64,000 nucleotides of DNA from Vanessa cardui (GCF_905220365.1 NC_061128.1:1302001-1366000), one strand, 5' to 3'; numbered from the stretch's first letter, positions 11,183 to 23,596 are shown. The notes: generated from the letters alone by a model not told the origin. Program-made: numbers and translations.

Positions 11183-11622
11183 CGGTGAATAACTGTAGGT
11201 GAACTTGTAGAATATAATATAAATACGACCTCCAGATTTTATTTCAGAAAATATAATTATTATCATAAGAACAATACACAAATATAACACTAATTCTTCC
11301 ACTGATAATAATCAAAACAGTAATTCAATTAATATAAATTCCTCGTAAATAATCACTGATGTATGCTAATTTCATTCATATGGTAATAGATATATAGAGT
11401 ACATTTGCGTATTTGATTTTAGGCTTTGATATATGTATAAGGACCGGAAAACAGTGATCGGTGTGGGCATTTCATTCTAATTTCAATAGACACGCCGGAT
11501 TTTGTGCCGGAGCCTAATAACGGCCGCGGGTCGCTATGGTTCCGTAGCTTCATTTGATAGTATAACTATTAAATTTTAGTTTTAGGTTCTAGAGACTGAA
11601 TTCGAACCGATTGTATATTGGA
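11183..11622. other. no gene seen
   Basis: AT-rich. A GC-richer patch at 11490-11545 (ACACGCCGGATTTTGTGCCG, GGCCGCGGGTCGCTATGG) resembles the terminal part of an eroded Helitron but could not be bounded. Confidence 0.4.
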
Positions 11623-12052
11623 CTAGCGACCCGCCCCGACGTCGCACGGTTGCAATGATATGACGTCACAATTAATCAATCATAATACTTTATTCAAGTA
11701 CTTTACTAGAAATTTAGAATCGTCATCTAACAACTATTTCCAGTGAAGCTGCCACCGGTTCGAGAAGTAGGTTCTACCGAGAAGAACCGGCAAGAAACTT
11801 AGTAGTTACTCTTTTTCAGCATTTAAAAATACAGTCATGTTAGTTAATTACAATTCTATATGTATGTAATATATCATGCCTGGAAGTGTTCCTTTACTAA
11901 ATTGTCCATGTTCATATATAAAGACCTTCCTCTTGAATCACTCTATCTATTAAAAACAATCGCATCAAAATAAATTGCGTAGTTTTAAAGAATTAAGCAT
12001 ACATAGGGATATAGGGACAGATAAAGCGACTTTGTTTTATACTATGTAGTGA
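11623..12052 (-). mobile_element. Helitron-like element (lep1-type) interrupted by LINE-B
   Basis: Minus-strand start TCACTACATAGTATAAAACA at 12052 and end CGGGTCGCTAG at 11623, flanked A/T. The element is split: 11623-11684 and about 11886-12052 are Helitron, the middle is a LINE-B copy. Part of the Helitron interior (the ACTAAATATACTACAGAA block) is missing at the junction. Confidence 0.85.
11685..11882 (-). mobile_element. LINE-B 3' end nested in a Helitron
   Basis: AATACTTTATTCAAGTACTT at the left, then GTGAAGCTGCCACCGGTTCG, ACCGAGAAGAACCGGCAAG and CAGTCATGTTAGTTAATTAC. It must be younger than the Helitron it splits. Confidence 0.9.
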
Positions 12053-14104
12053 TGGACGAAAATGAACATTATGAAATTATAATCAAAATAGGAAATATTT
12101 TGTAACTGTATATAGCTTTCAAATTTTCAGTGAGTCGTAAGATTATTTTGTGATGCATGATTGTTAAATTAAAATAAAAATGTTCTTTTTTTAAAATTCC
12201 ATATATGATCCGTAATAGAACCTGTATCGTTTCAATCTCCTTTTGTACTGGACGCAAACTGTCCCCCTGATATCCGCAGGTGAAATCCGAACGAACTGTG
12301 GGGACATTGTTACCCATTGTTTTAGTGGAATATTGTTGGAAGCTGTTGTAAACATTTTGTCATTATTGTTTTTTTTATTTGTATTACTTATGGTGCGTTA
12401 TGATAATTCGATGTCACAGGGTGACGTGATAACTATATGATGAAGATGATAAAGTATTAATTTAGTGTCAAGTCGTTTGAAATAAATGTGAAGTTTACAC
12501 CTTATCCAATTTAATTATAAATTTAAATTTGGAGTTTATAAATCTGATTTTTATAGTACTGTAAAGAATAAAATTACATTTATAATTTTTATTATTTTTT
12601 TGTGAATAATATTTACATGCTTGATAACTATTTTTAATTGGTTCGAAAAAGTAGAACTTCTCGACTGTATGGTTACACGTTACGACTTTTAAATTAATTT
12701 TACATAAATAAACGAGCAATCTTCAAAATTAAGTACCTAGCTATCTTAATAATTATTTTCTTGCTTAATTAAATGATATCAGGTTTAAATTATAAATACG
12801 AATACCACAAATAAGCGTATAATTTTTATAGTGTTATTGGTGTACGGGAAAAATGGAAAAAATAAATAAATTTACAAATGTACAAAATGTGCGTAACCCC
12901 TGACTTCCAGTTGCGGTCATTAATTCTGGGCATCGAGTATTGTTTCCTGAGCCGACAACACCGATCGTTCTCAAAATCCGTTTTAAAACACACCACCCGT
13001 CCCTCTCTAACGCATCGAGTGTGAAGGAGACGCACGATTGTATATAGAGGGTACATCCGGTGAAACCTGAAAAAAGCTTTCGGAACGCTGTATTGTCTCT
13101 TTATGCGAAGATAAATGACACGTTCGCCTGTTTATTGGTCGAATATTTTGAAAGCATGTGTATTTTATTGCTCAACAATGTTGTTTTGCTATTTTGATTA
13201 ATAATATCGACTGCAGTGTTAAGTAATATGTATATAATTTTTTTATGAAATAGTCGGTAAAGAGATAGATGTCTCTTGGAATCATGATGTAGGAAAATGA
13301 CTATAAATGACCACGGAGAGTTGAAACAGGGAGCTTGAATAAAATGAGGGCTCTTTTCTTTAAGGCTCTCTCTAATCAAATCGGTTCTAAAGACATATGT
13401 AATACCTATAGATTTTATGTATCACGAAAGGAATCTAAGAATTAATTTTAAAAGGTTAGACGTTGCATTTTAATTTAAAATGTATTTGCGCTAATTTGAC
13501 AAACAAGTTATTATTAGAATAGGATATAAGAAAATCGTCTAATTTGCTTCTGTTATATAGATATTAAATATAACATAAGTATAACGAGAAATCAGATAAT
13601 CAGAAATGTCCTTATTCAAATAAACTCATAAAAGCACTATATCATCTTCACGTTACTTTTTTTTTGTAAATAATCCAGTCGAGTTTGAAAGCCAGCGGTT
13701 CTTCTCAAATCTGGATGATTTAGTTACTATGTTTCAACATTGAATTGGTATTCTTAATTTATTAGGATAAAATAATCATAAAACTACACAGAATTATAGT
13801 CACAATTATTACCTTTGTTTCCGTATGTCGTTTCCTACGTTTTGTATTTCAAGTGAAAATGAAATATTGTATTATTCAAGAGAAACCAGCGAAGTGAGTT
13901 AGCAATAAAATTGATACTCCCAATACACTACAAAGATAAGATGGAAAATATGCGAGTGTAAAATATCTGAATATTAAAATGCGTTGTTTTATATGAATCG
14001 TAAAAACAATATTTTAAATGTTAAGTAAAAATACCTAACATTTTTTATTGGTCATTTTACTTCCATTACTGGTCGCTCATTGGTTGAAATTCGACTGTAA
14101 TTAA
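12053..14104. other. no gene identified; diverged LINE-B end inside
   Basis: 12890-13060 is less AT-rich with several CpGs (GCGGTCATTAATTCTGGGC, GACAACACCGATCGTTC) and no long frame: possible conserved non-coding DNA. 12240-12320 is a similar short patch. A diverged LINE-B end on the minus strand is at about 13615-13750 (TCCTTATTCAAATAAACTC, AGCGGTTCTTCTC). Confidence 0.4.
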
Positions 14105-14405
14105 TTGCTTTTAAAAATCTTTATTAACATAGGAATTAAAAACATTAAAAAATTAAATAAATATATACAAATATGAACTAAAACTAGTTACTGTACAAAT
14201 CTTGATTAAATGGTGGCAAGAATGCTATCAGAATTTCCCCGTTGATTCGCAATTCCGATCCTCTGGGCAAAAAACGAACCAGCCCTCCTGTCACCAGTGG
14301 AGGCAATGAGGCGAGGTGTTATACTTTTGATGAAGCTTTTTGCACCACTACTCCAAGGCCAAGCGTTTCGGTAAACTACTTTTAAAAATAGAATACATTG
14401 TTTCA
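14105..14405 (-). mobile_element. LINE-G 3' end (retroelement tail)
   Basis: On the minus strand a frame reads GAKSFIKSITPRLIAS, TGDRRAGSFFAQRIGIA, then QRGN and a stop shortly after, followed by TAACTAGTTTTAGTTCATAT and an AATAAAGATTTTT end. Four other copies (23597, 39618, 41395, 43670) share frame and 3' end while starting at different points, which is the pattern of 5'-truncated retrotransposition. The element's class was not recognised from this short frame. Confidence 0.65.
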
Positions 14406-14447
14406 AAGATGATGCTTAGCTAGACGATACCGTCTTTATTATAATAC

Positions 14448-14530
14448 TAGCTGTGCCCACAACTTCACTTCGCTGGCAGGCGTTCTACACATTGCCAAGG
14501 CGTGGTCTACATTCCAGAACACGTAACACT
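14448..14530 (-). mobile_element. Helitron-like terminus fragment
   Basis: ACTAGCTGTGCCCACAACTT followed by CACTTCGCTGGCAGGCG is the reverse of a Helitron 3' end of the 'CTAGCTGTGCCCGCGACTTCG' type. It is cut off by the Rep-A copy that begins at 14531. Confidence 0.5.
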
Positions 14531-14836
14531 TACTTACTTACTTGGTGGTAGGGCTTTGTGCAAGCCCGTCTGGGTAGGTATCACCCACTCACCAGTTATT
14601 TTACAACCAAATAACAGTACTCAGTATTGTTGTGTTCCGGTTTGAAGGGTGAGTGAGTCAGTGTAACTACAGGAACAAGGGATATAACATCTTAGTTCCC
14701 AAGGTTGATGGCACATTAACGATGTAAGGAATAGTTAATTTTTCTTACAGCGTCATTGTCTATGGGTGATGGTGACCACTTACCATCAGGTAGGCCATAT
14801 GCTCGTCCGTGTGGGATAACCTATACCATAAAAAAT
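14531..14836 (+). repeat. Rep-A copy, near full length
   Basis: Starts CTTGGTGGTAGGGCTTTGTG, goes through GTAGGTATCACCCACTCACC, GTTCCGGTTTGAAGGGTGAG, CTTAGTTCCCAAGGTTGATG, GGTGATGGTGACCACTTACC and ends CTATACCATAAAAAATA. Confidence 0.9.
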
Positions 14837-14889
14837 AGTATTTATATTGTATATTATATTATATATATTTGTATATGGACTTCATTACC

Positions 14890-15105
14890 TTGACTTCCAG
14901 GCAGGATATATTACATACATATATTGTATTTAACTAACATGACTGTATTTTTTAAATGTTGGAAAAGAGTATCTACTGAGTTTCTTACCGGTTCTTCTCG
15001 GTAGAATCTACTTTCCGAATCGGTGGTAGCTTCACTTAATTGTAAAATGACGATTCAAAAGTCCTTATAAAAGCCTACTTGAGTAAAGAATACTTTCATT
15101 TGATT
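14890..15105 (+). mobile_element. LINE-B 3' end, 5'-truncated
   Basis: Sense orientation: TTGACTTCCAGGCAGGATAT, CTAACATGACTGTATTTTTT, CCGGTTCTTCTCGGTAGAAT, CCGAATCGGTGGTAGCTTC, TTGAGTAAAGAATACTTTC, then a TTTGATTC end. Confidence 0.9.
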
Positions 15106-16317
15106 CATAATAAATTATACCTGATGAAACAAAAGTGATACTTTACATTCAATAACCTATTTATTTATTCTTTGTAATATCAAGACGTTGAAGATACCTT
15201 CGTATATAGAGACGGCGAAGAAATGAAAACATTAGCAAATGAATCTTCCCTAAAAAATGATCACATAATTTAGATGAAAGTCTATGAGAGATAAACGTCG
15301 TCGCGCCTCCATTACTCCTCGTGAAAATCTTCTGAGTACAGGAACCGAAACTTATAATGGAAGGAAGCTCTTCGTCAAATAACAATCCAGTAGAGCGCTA
15401 CAGATTACAAATAAATCAGCCATCAGACGAGAGTTCGATATCGGGTAATCATATTTTTAGTTAAGGGGAAGAACCGAAAATATTTTTAATATTTGTATTT
15501 TAGTACAAATACATAAAAATAATGGTCTGATCTATATTATCATTGATTAAGCTTCTTGTATTGATTATATCTATAAATATATATAAACATGTATAATTGA
15601 ATGTAAATACCCTACTAATAAACATTAAGTAATAATGATAATGTCGTAGATATTTCCTACTTTAATCAATTAATTGGGCTAATTTTCGTATTTAACATTT
15701 CGAAGGACTTTGTAGTAAAATAAAAATATATTGTGAATAAAACATAGTGTTATATACAGTATTATACAATACACAATATAATATATAATATATATATAGT
15801 CTTCATTCCAAACTGTTAGTTTAAATTAAAATTAATATAAACGACAATTTAAAAGCAAATGCCTACTTCTATAATATATGTATTTATTTTGTACAATGTA
15901 CTAAAATAACTATATATAAAAATGTATATTTACAGTCAGTATTGGTTAAATACAGTAATTTAAGTACAGGTGTGACGTATATGTATAATGAGATTACGGA
16001 TAGTCTTTCTATTTCGTAGTTAATTATATTTTCGCTCCATAGATGTGTCGCCTTTACAAAGTATAATCTTTTACAGCGGCATCACACCATGTATCAAATT
16101 AATGTCGAGTGGATTTATTTGTCGAAATCTAACATTATTGGGAATTCGCTGTTCTTATTGAACAGTGAGTTACACCGTTCAACTTTTCTATATATTATAA
16201 TAATGGAAGTCTTTAGCGTTCGGAGAGTATGTAACGTTATTATCATCTTAGTTTAAATGGAAAATAAGGTCGGTGTACACTGATTTTTTTATCATTATAA
16301 CACAATCCTTCCTTATT
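15106..16317. other. no gene seen
   Basis: A 74-codon minus frame (15161-15385) has no recognisable motif. The rest is strongly AT-rich with short TA microsatellites (15775-15800). Confidence 0.5.
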
Positions 16318-16623
16318 TATTTACTTGGTGGTAGGGCTTTGTGCAAGCCCGTCTAGGTAGGTACCACCCACTCATCAGTTATTCTACCGCCAAATAACAG
16401 TATTCAGTATTGTTGTGTTCCGGTCTGAAGGGTGAGTGAGCCAGTGTAACTACAGGCACAAGGGACATAACATCTTAGTTCCCAAGGTTGGTGGCACATT
16501 GGCGATTTAAGGAATAGTTAATATTTCTTACAGCGTCATTGTCTATGGGCGATGGTGACCACTTATCATCAGGTGGCCCATATGCTCGTCCGCCACACTA
16601 TACAACAAAAAATAAAAAAAAAA
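16318..16623 (+). repeat. Rep-A copy, near full length
   Basis: Begins TTATTTACTTGGTGGTAGGG and ends in AACAAAAAATAAAAAAAAAA. Closely matches the copy at 14531 and the 52228 copy across the whole unit. Confidence 0.9.
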
Positions 16624-16635
16624 TATGTCTAATAC

Positions 16636-16802
16636 GCCATCATCCTTGGGAACTAAGCTATTATGTCCTTTGTACCTGTAATAAAACTGGCTTACTCATC
16701 CTCCATGAATTCTACCATTAATAAATATAGCTGTATAGCATTAGAATATATAAGTTGACGGTACCTACACAGACGGGTTTGCACAAAGCCCTACCATTTA
16801 GT
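16636..16802 (-). repeat. Rep-A copy, degraded
   Basis: CATCCTTGGGAACTAAGCTA and later GTACCTACACAGACGGGTTT with GCACAAAGCCCTACCA are the right half of a minus-orientation Rep-A. The stretch between is replaced or heavily changed. It sits tail-to-tail with the copy at 16318. Confidence 0.65.
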
Positions 16803-19794
16803 GAATTGCCAATAATGAGACTAAAGATGTTATACATTTCGATATCACTCACCCTTCAAACTCTTATAATATGATCATGTTTTATATGTTGATCGTTCTT
16901 AACTTATTTCCGACGCAATATTTATTGTTTTATGACAATTGAACGTAATTCCATTCCACCCATTATAAACACTAGACTTGTGTATTAGCTACAAAAATTT
17001 TCAACGAAATTTCGTTTATTTTGTCTTTCATTGATTAAGTGTATACTACGTTACGAATTAATTTCTACTGTTTTACATTATTGAAACCATTTAAATTAAG
17101 GCAAGTAACATGTGGTTTCTAACAAACTTGGGTTAATTCTGCACAAAATTATGTTCTTTTAATTAGTATATAGAAAAATGATTGCGTAGACATTTGAGGA
17201 AGTAGATTCATCATATTAACTTATAAAAAACATTGCTAATGATTGATTCAAGTAAAATTAAGAATCATTTTATAAAATTTTGCATATTGTGATCAAATAA
17301 TTCTACGATTAAAATCAGTATCTGACTTATGAAACCAGCGCCTTTATCGTTTCAAACAGAAAAAAATACCTTCCGCACAAATGGCTGGTGTAATCATCTA
17401 TATCATAATATGTCTTATTTATGAACATTAGTAAAATATTTACGAGATTAGATATTTGATACAACATTTTGTATGGATAGGAATATGTTAAGTTTTTAAT
17501 TACTGAACAAAACAGTTCAAATATAACATAACACAAATAAAAGCGCATATGACAAGTAGTTTAATACATTAGTTAAAATGAAACAACTATTATTGTCTTA
17601 TTAACAATGAGGGCCTCGGAAGGGCTCAGAATATTGGACCCTTTGTCATGTTACAGTACAATAACGTCGGAAGTAAATCTGAGTTAGTTGGATCTTGCCT
17701 TATTTATTAAGGGCTTTGTACCTCACTATATAATATAATCATATTATTATTATCTAACTGCTATTATTTGATTTTGTACCAATCGATTTCGTAAGAAGTG
17801 TGAAGTTTCATCACTTTACTTTCGTTAGAATATTTTAGTCAGATGTAAATCTTAGGTGTAGTTAATACAAGATTATATACATTAATATTGTTTTTTTCCG
17901 TGGAATACGTATACAGATTTAAATAATAATAATAAAGATTATCTGTAGTCTATTGCAATCGAAGAAGAGATAAACAAACCATTACGTATTCCATGCAATT
18001 TTCTAATGTTTCTACTACAATGCACTACAAATAATTATTTATTTAATATGTTTTTAGTAATACAACACAATTCCATTCAACTCTGCTCCAACCATTTTAT
18101 TTACTTACAATCTTGTTATAAAAGCTTTGTCAAATTTCAAAATGACATATTTTTGCGAATACATATTGAATCATAGGCTATTTTGGTTCTCGACCAATGT
18201 AGTGTCAATTGTGATTATTTTGGTAGTTAATTTTGAACAAACATTCGTTTGTTTGTTTATTCAGTCCGACGGCGGTAGTCGATTTTATAATATTACATTT
18301 AATGTTATAATATAAGGTTTTAAAGTGTAATTTAACAAAATATTTCATTGCAATCGAGTTATTATGCAAAAGTAATCATTTATTATGTAAAATAAATAGT
18401 TTTAAAGAATTTGTGCGTTTTTTATCAAAAAGAACGAAGTGTAAAAATTATTAATAAATTATTCTAAACAAAAACAATGCGAAAATATATTTAACAAGAC
18501 AATATTTTACGTTAATACAATACAAAGGGGAATTAGCAGATGGCCGAGCTCCGTAAACAGTTACAGCAAAACTAGATTTATGTATGAATTTATATTCGAG
18601 AATTATTCTCAAGGATGCGCCATAAATTAAGGATTCTGTAGACTTGAGACTCTATGGCCCAGTGGTTAGGAAATGTGGACTTAGGATAGGAAAACCTCAC
18701 GGAACATTTAAATAGTATTAAGTTTTTGCGTCAAAGTCGTTTCTAAGTCATTCGTGCCGTTCATTTTTGAATCCTCATTTGTAGAATACACAGCAGTCTA
18801 TATGATTAACATAAGAGTTATTTACTAAATAAAGGGACATTTACGAGCTTTATTGTATATTTTTAAATACTTAAATTCAGGAATATAGAGGAAAGTAACC
18901 GTGAAAACGATCAGGCGTACGCTTCAATACAAGAACTAACCTAACATCAATAAATGGGTATGGTTTTATACAAAAATATGTATATATAAAAAAAATTCTG
19001 TTAGGTTTCGTTCTAATTAGTTTTTTGCACGTGATAAACAAACACATGTAAAAATATAAATCAATTTTTATATTTGTCCGATTGCAATGAAACTGTAATA
19101 GTGAGTTGTTCTGGTCCCAAAAATGAAGCCTTACTTCATTTTTGGTACAAAGTAAATCTCCGCTCCAAGAAATCGAAAAGTGTAAACTTAGTAACAAATA
19201 TTCTTGCAAAATATTAGTACACGCTCAACAAAGCTTCGTATCTATTTAGCATATGAATTAAATACAGTGAAATATGGTTCAAATTAATATGGATGTACGC
19301 CGACGTTCGGGTATTAACTGGTGGCTTCCTTTTGAGACTTGTTTTTTTTTAATTTATGTTGACATGGATCGTTTGTTATACTGCCATACAGCTAGTGTAA
19401 AGGACATAACATTTTAATTTCTTCATATAAGGTTCTATATAGTTGATGACAGCACAAGATCGCCCGATAAAAATATATTGAGTTTTTCTGTTAAAGAAAC
19501 AGGATAATAACTCGGAATCTGTAAGTTGGAAGAGTACACTCTCAGATTGCATGTTAGCTGGTGGTCTTCCTCTTGATCTCATTCCGGTAGTGTGTGTCAT
19601 ACCAGTGTTTGCGCAAACAATGTCACACATGTATACTATTTGTCCAGCGTTGTTGGCTTCCCTGAACTTAAGTTGATATTACAACAAAAAATTTAAAAGA
19701 ACATTCATCAATTAAAATTTTAAAGAAACGGAAATATATTGTGAAACAATGCAGACTTATTAATTTCTCATACAAAAATTATATTTCATATTAT
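16803..19794. other. no gene seen, AT-rich
   Basis: About 3 kb without recognisable coding sequence. A perfect 12-bp hairpin is at 19117-19145 (CCAAAAATGAAG, 5-nt loop). The 110-codon minus frame covering it (18877-19209) shows no domain and biased AT-rich codons, so it is taken as chance. Confidence 0.5.
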
Positions 19795-19995
19795 GTAACT
19801 TGAGCATGGTTGGGGATGGGTATGGAGGTAGAGGACGACCAAGGAAACGATGGATGGATTGTGTGAAAGATGATAGGGCTAGAAAGAATGTTACTTTTGG
19901 GATGACGTCTGACAGAGTAGTATGGAAGGAGAAGACATGCTGTGCCGACTCCAAATAAAATTGGGATGAGGGCAGGAGAAAAAATGATGATGATG
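19795..19995 (+). mobile_element. non-LTR pol C-terminal relic
   Basis: The plus frame reads GRGRPRKRWMDCVKDD, then VTFGMTSDRVVWKEKTCCAD and stops, followed by an ATGATGATGATG tail. This is the typical C-terminus of lepidopteran endonuclease-reverse transcriptase ORFs (consensus type RPxKRWxDCVKxD ... TxDRxEWxxxTxxADP). Only the last ~50 codons and tail remain. Confidence 0.75.
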
Positions 19996-20061
19996 TAACT
20001 TGAGACCAGCGTTTGCCCCTCAATCTTCAGTAAACATAAACGTATAATCATTTTAATACTT

Positions 20062-20290
20062 TTTGACGTCCAGACAGAATATATTACATAGATATATAAT
20101 TGTATTTAACTAACACGACTGTATTTTTGAATATTGAAAAAAGAGTAACTACTGAGTTTCTCGACGGTTCTTCTCGGTAGAATCTATATTCCGAACCGGT
20201 GGTAGTTTCAGTTAGTGTAGTTGTTAAATGACGATTCAAAAGTGTGTAATAGCCTGCTTGAATAAAGTATATTTTGATTTGTTTTGATTT
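20062..20290 (+). mobile_element. LINE-B 3' end, 5'-truncated
   Basis: GACGTCCAGACAGAATATAT, CTAACACGACTGTATTTTT, GGTTCTTCTCGGTAGAATC, CCGAACCGGTGGTAGTTTC, then AATAAAGTATATTTTGATTT with repeated TTTTGATTT at the end, which shows the short tandem tail of the LINE-B 3' terminus. Confidence 0.9.
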
Positions 20291-20559
20291 GAATACATTT
20301 CATTTTCTTGAAATTGGTGTGAAGTGGAATGCGACACTTGCTAAGAAAATAATAAGCCGCCTTCATTGCAATATTCACTGAATACATTATACAACCTCGC
20401 TTTGCCTCTCCGTGTGTTCAGAAACTTTGAAAAGTTTTTCCTTTATTCAGAAGTTCTGAATAATATTGTATGTTTAGGAGGAGATGTAAGAATATGCTGA
20501 AAACGATGCATATACTCATATATACCTACATATCACTTTAGTTATGTACCTTACCTAAA

Positions 20560-20705
20560 TTATCACATATATTGTCCATATAAACCTCTTGAATAAATCT
20601 ATCAACTGAAAAAATCACATCAAAATACGTTGTGTAATTTTAAAGCTCTGCATACATACGGACGGATTACAGTAAGCGACTTTGTTTTATATGTAAAGAA
20701 GATTA
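20560..20705 (-). mobile_element. Helitron-like element (lep1-type), partial
   Basis: Retains the start half (plus strand ACTTTGTTTTATATGTAAAGA, CATCAAAATACGTTGTGTAA, ATATTGTCCATATAAACC) and lacks the CTAG end. Confidence 0.7.
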
Positions 20706-20721
20706 AGGAAACCCAATTAAT

Positions 20722-21015
20722 TTTTTTTTATTGTATAGTTTGGCGGACGAGCACATGGGCCACCTGATGGTAAGTGGTCACCATCGCCCATAGACAATGA
20801 CGCTGTAAGAAATATTAACTATTCCTTAAATCGTCAATGTGCCACCAACCTTGGGAACTAAGATGTTATGTCCCTTGTGCATGTAGTTACACTTGCTCAC
20901 TCACCCTTCAGACCGGAACACAACAATACTGAATAATGTTATTTGGCGGTAGGATAACTGATGAGTGGGTGGTACCTACCCAGACGGGCTTGCACAAAGC
21001 CCTACCACCAAGTAA
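20722..21015 (-). repeat. Rep-A copy, near full length
   Basis: TTTTTTTATTGTATAGTTTGG at the left to GCTTGCACAAAGCCCTACCA at the right, collinear with the consensus. Confidence 0.9.
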
Positions 21016-21459
21016 ATATTTTTTCTACATGAAAAATCAATGAAAACAAATTCCACACGTTTTTTATCTATTTACATAGTTTTTGAGTCAATTATCAATG
21101 TTATTTTATCATGAAATTTAAATTTGGAACTTGATTTTGTTCAAAATGCTTCATACAGTATATTATGTTAGTGCTCGGGAACCGTTTCCAATGTCTTCCG
21201 TCTGCTCTTTGCATTGTCGTTGCCCTATGCCGAGTCGGAAGTTCTGATAAATAACATCTATTGTATGTATTTCAGTGTTTTGCGGAGGTCCTTTAAATTC
21301 GCCTTATGTCTGGTTACAATGTTACGTTGTGGCGAATACAGAATTGTTGTTTGCGAAATAAAAGGCAATGAGATTAGAATTTATTTTTGTTGAGTATTAT
21401 ATGTATTTCAAAAAAGGTGGATTACAAAAAGTTTTTATATATTTATTGTAATGTAATAA
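21016..21459. other. no gene seen
   Basis: Unique AT-rich DNA, with a modest GC rise at 21170-21240 (GGAACCGTTTCCAATGTCTT). Nothing recognisable. Confidence 0.5.
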
Positions 21460-21690
21460 TAAAATACATAGATAAATAAATATTAGACAACATCAAATAC
21501 ATTACTCTGATCCCAATGTAAGTAGCTTGTGTTATGGAAAATCAGAAGTATCGATACCACAAACACCCAGACCCAAGACAACATAGAAAACTAATGAACT
21601 TTTTCTATATCAACTCGGCCGGGAATCGAAACCAGGACCTCAGAGCGGCGTACTTATGGTATACACTACTCGACAACGAAGGTCGATATG
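21460..21690 (-). mobile_element. SINE-E copy
   Basis: ATTACTCTGATCCCAATGTA, GTATCGATACCACAAACACC, CTCGGCCGGGAATCGAAACC (B-box region on the minus strand) and CTCGACAACGAAGGTCG (A-box region). Matches the 2706 and 50043 copies in order and orientation of blocks. Confidence 0.8.
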
Positions 21691-21782
21691 TATATATATT
21701 TTCATATTACTTTAATGTATAATATATTTAAAAAGAGAACGCTAGTGAAGCAATCATAAGTCGAAAAGATACAACACTAAAC

Positions 21783-22060
21783 GCCGACACACTTAATTCA
21801 ATCAGATCGATCGCTATCGATAACAACGCCTGGTTATCTCGTCACCCTCGTCCATTTACATACAAATTCATACAAATCGGAACCATAATAGGTTCCGGGT
21901 CACGTGTATGAAACGAAATACGCGGGATTCCCTTCACGCTTAATAAAGTTACAATCTTTTCATACAAAGCCGTGGCTGAACGGTGAGCGAGGCAGTGAAC
22001 ACCCTCGAGGAAGAGGGTAACAGATTCCAAATTTGAATTTGATTATCGAAGTGTGTCGGC
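21783..22060. other. 278-bp unit bounded by 12-bp inverted repeats
   Basis: GCCGACACACTT at 21783-21794 recurs as its exact reverse complement at 22049-22060. The interior is GC-richer than the surroundings, has a TATCGATA (DREF-type) palindrome at 21815-21822 and CpG-containing sequence (GGGTCACGTGTATG, ACGCGGGATTCCC), and matches no other repeat here. It may be a MITE-like unit or a regulatory block; no clear target-site duplication is visible, so neither is shown. Confidence 0.45.
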
Positions 22061-22329
22061 TATTAATCATTTGTAATGACGCTTCGTAAAGACATACCGT
22101 AGACATAGTATGGACTGCGCGTTATACAGTCTTAAATATGTTAAGGAAGAAGAGCACAGATGTATTATATATTTAAAATATCAACGGTATTAAATCTTAC
22201 ATATTCGAGTTTACCTTACATATTTTATGAATATGACAGATATTAATAAAAATATTTGCCATTCTTAAATACCTAGAAAATTTAACTTGTAAATGAAATA
22301 TTTATATATTTATTATTTATTTTTCTTTA

Positions 22330-22505
22330 TTAAAATAGGCTTGTACAAGTACTTTTGAACCGTCATTTAACAATTAAGTGAAGCTACCACCACTTCGGAA
22401 AGTAAATTCTACCGAGAAGAGCGCAAGAAAATCTTTTAAATGTAGTAAACATTTAGAAACTACAGTCATGTTAGTTAAATACAATTATAAATGCAAGAAA
22501 TATGT
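22330..22505 (-). mobile_element. LINE-B 3' end, 5'-truncated, diverged
   Basis: AAGTACTTTTGAACCGTCAT, AAGTGAAGCTACCACCACTT, ACCGAGAAGAGCGCAAGAAA, CAGTCATGTTAGTTAAATAC. The distal AATAAACTTTATTCAAG piece is mutated. Confidence 0.8.
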
Positions 22506-22938
22506 CAATATCTTAGCAGCGATTTCGTTATAAATAATAATACAATTACATACATAGAAAAGTATGCAGTTGAATTTAAGGCTTATATTCAAGCTTATAT
22601 AGGGTACACTATTTAATAGAATTATTGGTTATCCTTTCATTTATTTTCCAAGTATGTTACATATCGCAAAGACCGCGTTGCAATCGTTGAACACTAATAT
22701 TGTAATCTTGTAAATGCGTTCAGCGATACATTATTTATTATATTTCGCCGTGGAGCTATTTGAGTGGAAAATATTGAAATTCCCATTGATTATGTATGAC
22801 TGTAGAATGTTTTAAATGTAATACCGTGATTTATAACGTTCGGATACCTCGATTGGCATTGCTATCGTAATTACTTTTATAAAAGTGACGACATTAAAAA
22901 CGTGTTTTTTTTTAATATTTAGCTACTAAATTGTAATA

Positions 22939-23235
22939 TGATGGCCCAGTGGTAAGAACTCGTGCATCTTAATCGATGACTTCGGGTTCAAACCCAGGCA
23001 AGCACCACTATATATATCTGCTTAATTGTGTTTATAATTCATCTCGTGCTCGGCGGTGAAGGAAAACATCGTGAGGAAACCTGCATGTTTCTAATTTCAT
23101 CGAAATTATGCCACATGTGCATTCCACCAACCCGCATTGGAACAGCGTGGTTGAATATGTTCTAAACCCTCTCTTTAATGGGAGAGGAGGCCTTAGCCCA
23201 GCAGTGGGAAATTTACGGGCTGTTACTTTACTTTG
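22939..23235 (+). mobile_element. SINE-C copy
   Basis: ATGGCCCAGTGGTAAGAACT head, CGGGTTCAAACCCAGGCAAG B box, CGTGCTCGGCGGTGAAGGAA body, GCCCAGCAGTGGGAAATTTA and GCTGTTACTTTACTTT tail. One of the better preserved members. Confidence 0.9.
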
Positions 23236-23299
23236 AATTGTAATAAGGTTTATTTTATATGATTACTAATATATTTTTATAATGACTGACTTTACGTAC

Positions 23300-23460
23300 G
23301 ACTACACTAAGATGTTACGTCCCTTACGTCTGTAGTTATACTTATACTACCTCATACACCCTTAAAATCAGTACATAACTATACTATTGTTATTTGGCGG
23401 TAGCTTACATTGTTGAACATATCTTGACTTGTCTAGAGTTGCACAAATCAGAACAACCAA
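23300..23460 (-). repeat. Rep-A copy, degraded
   Basis: CTAAGATGTTACGTCCCTTA, CTGTAGTTATACTTATACTA and TATTGTTATTTGGCGGTAG keep the order of the Rep-A right half with many substitutions. Confidence 0.6.
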
Positions 23461-23596
23461 GTGGATGAAACACTTGGAACTTAACTAAAGGTCATGGCTT
23501 AAAATCCACTAACTTATTAAAACGTTTTATTTTTATTTATGGCTGTGGTTGACCACTGACCTCCTGCCTTGGGAACTAAGATGTTATGTTCAATGA

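Noticed and set aside
18877..19209. 110-codon minus-strand frame
   Set aside because: No motif, and it spans a perfect hairpin in AT-rich DNA; most likely chance.
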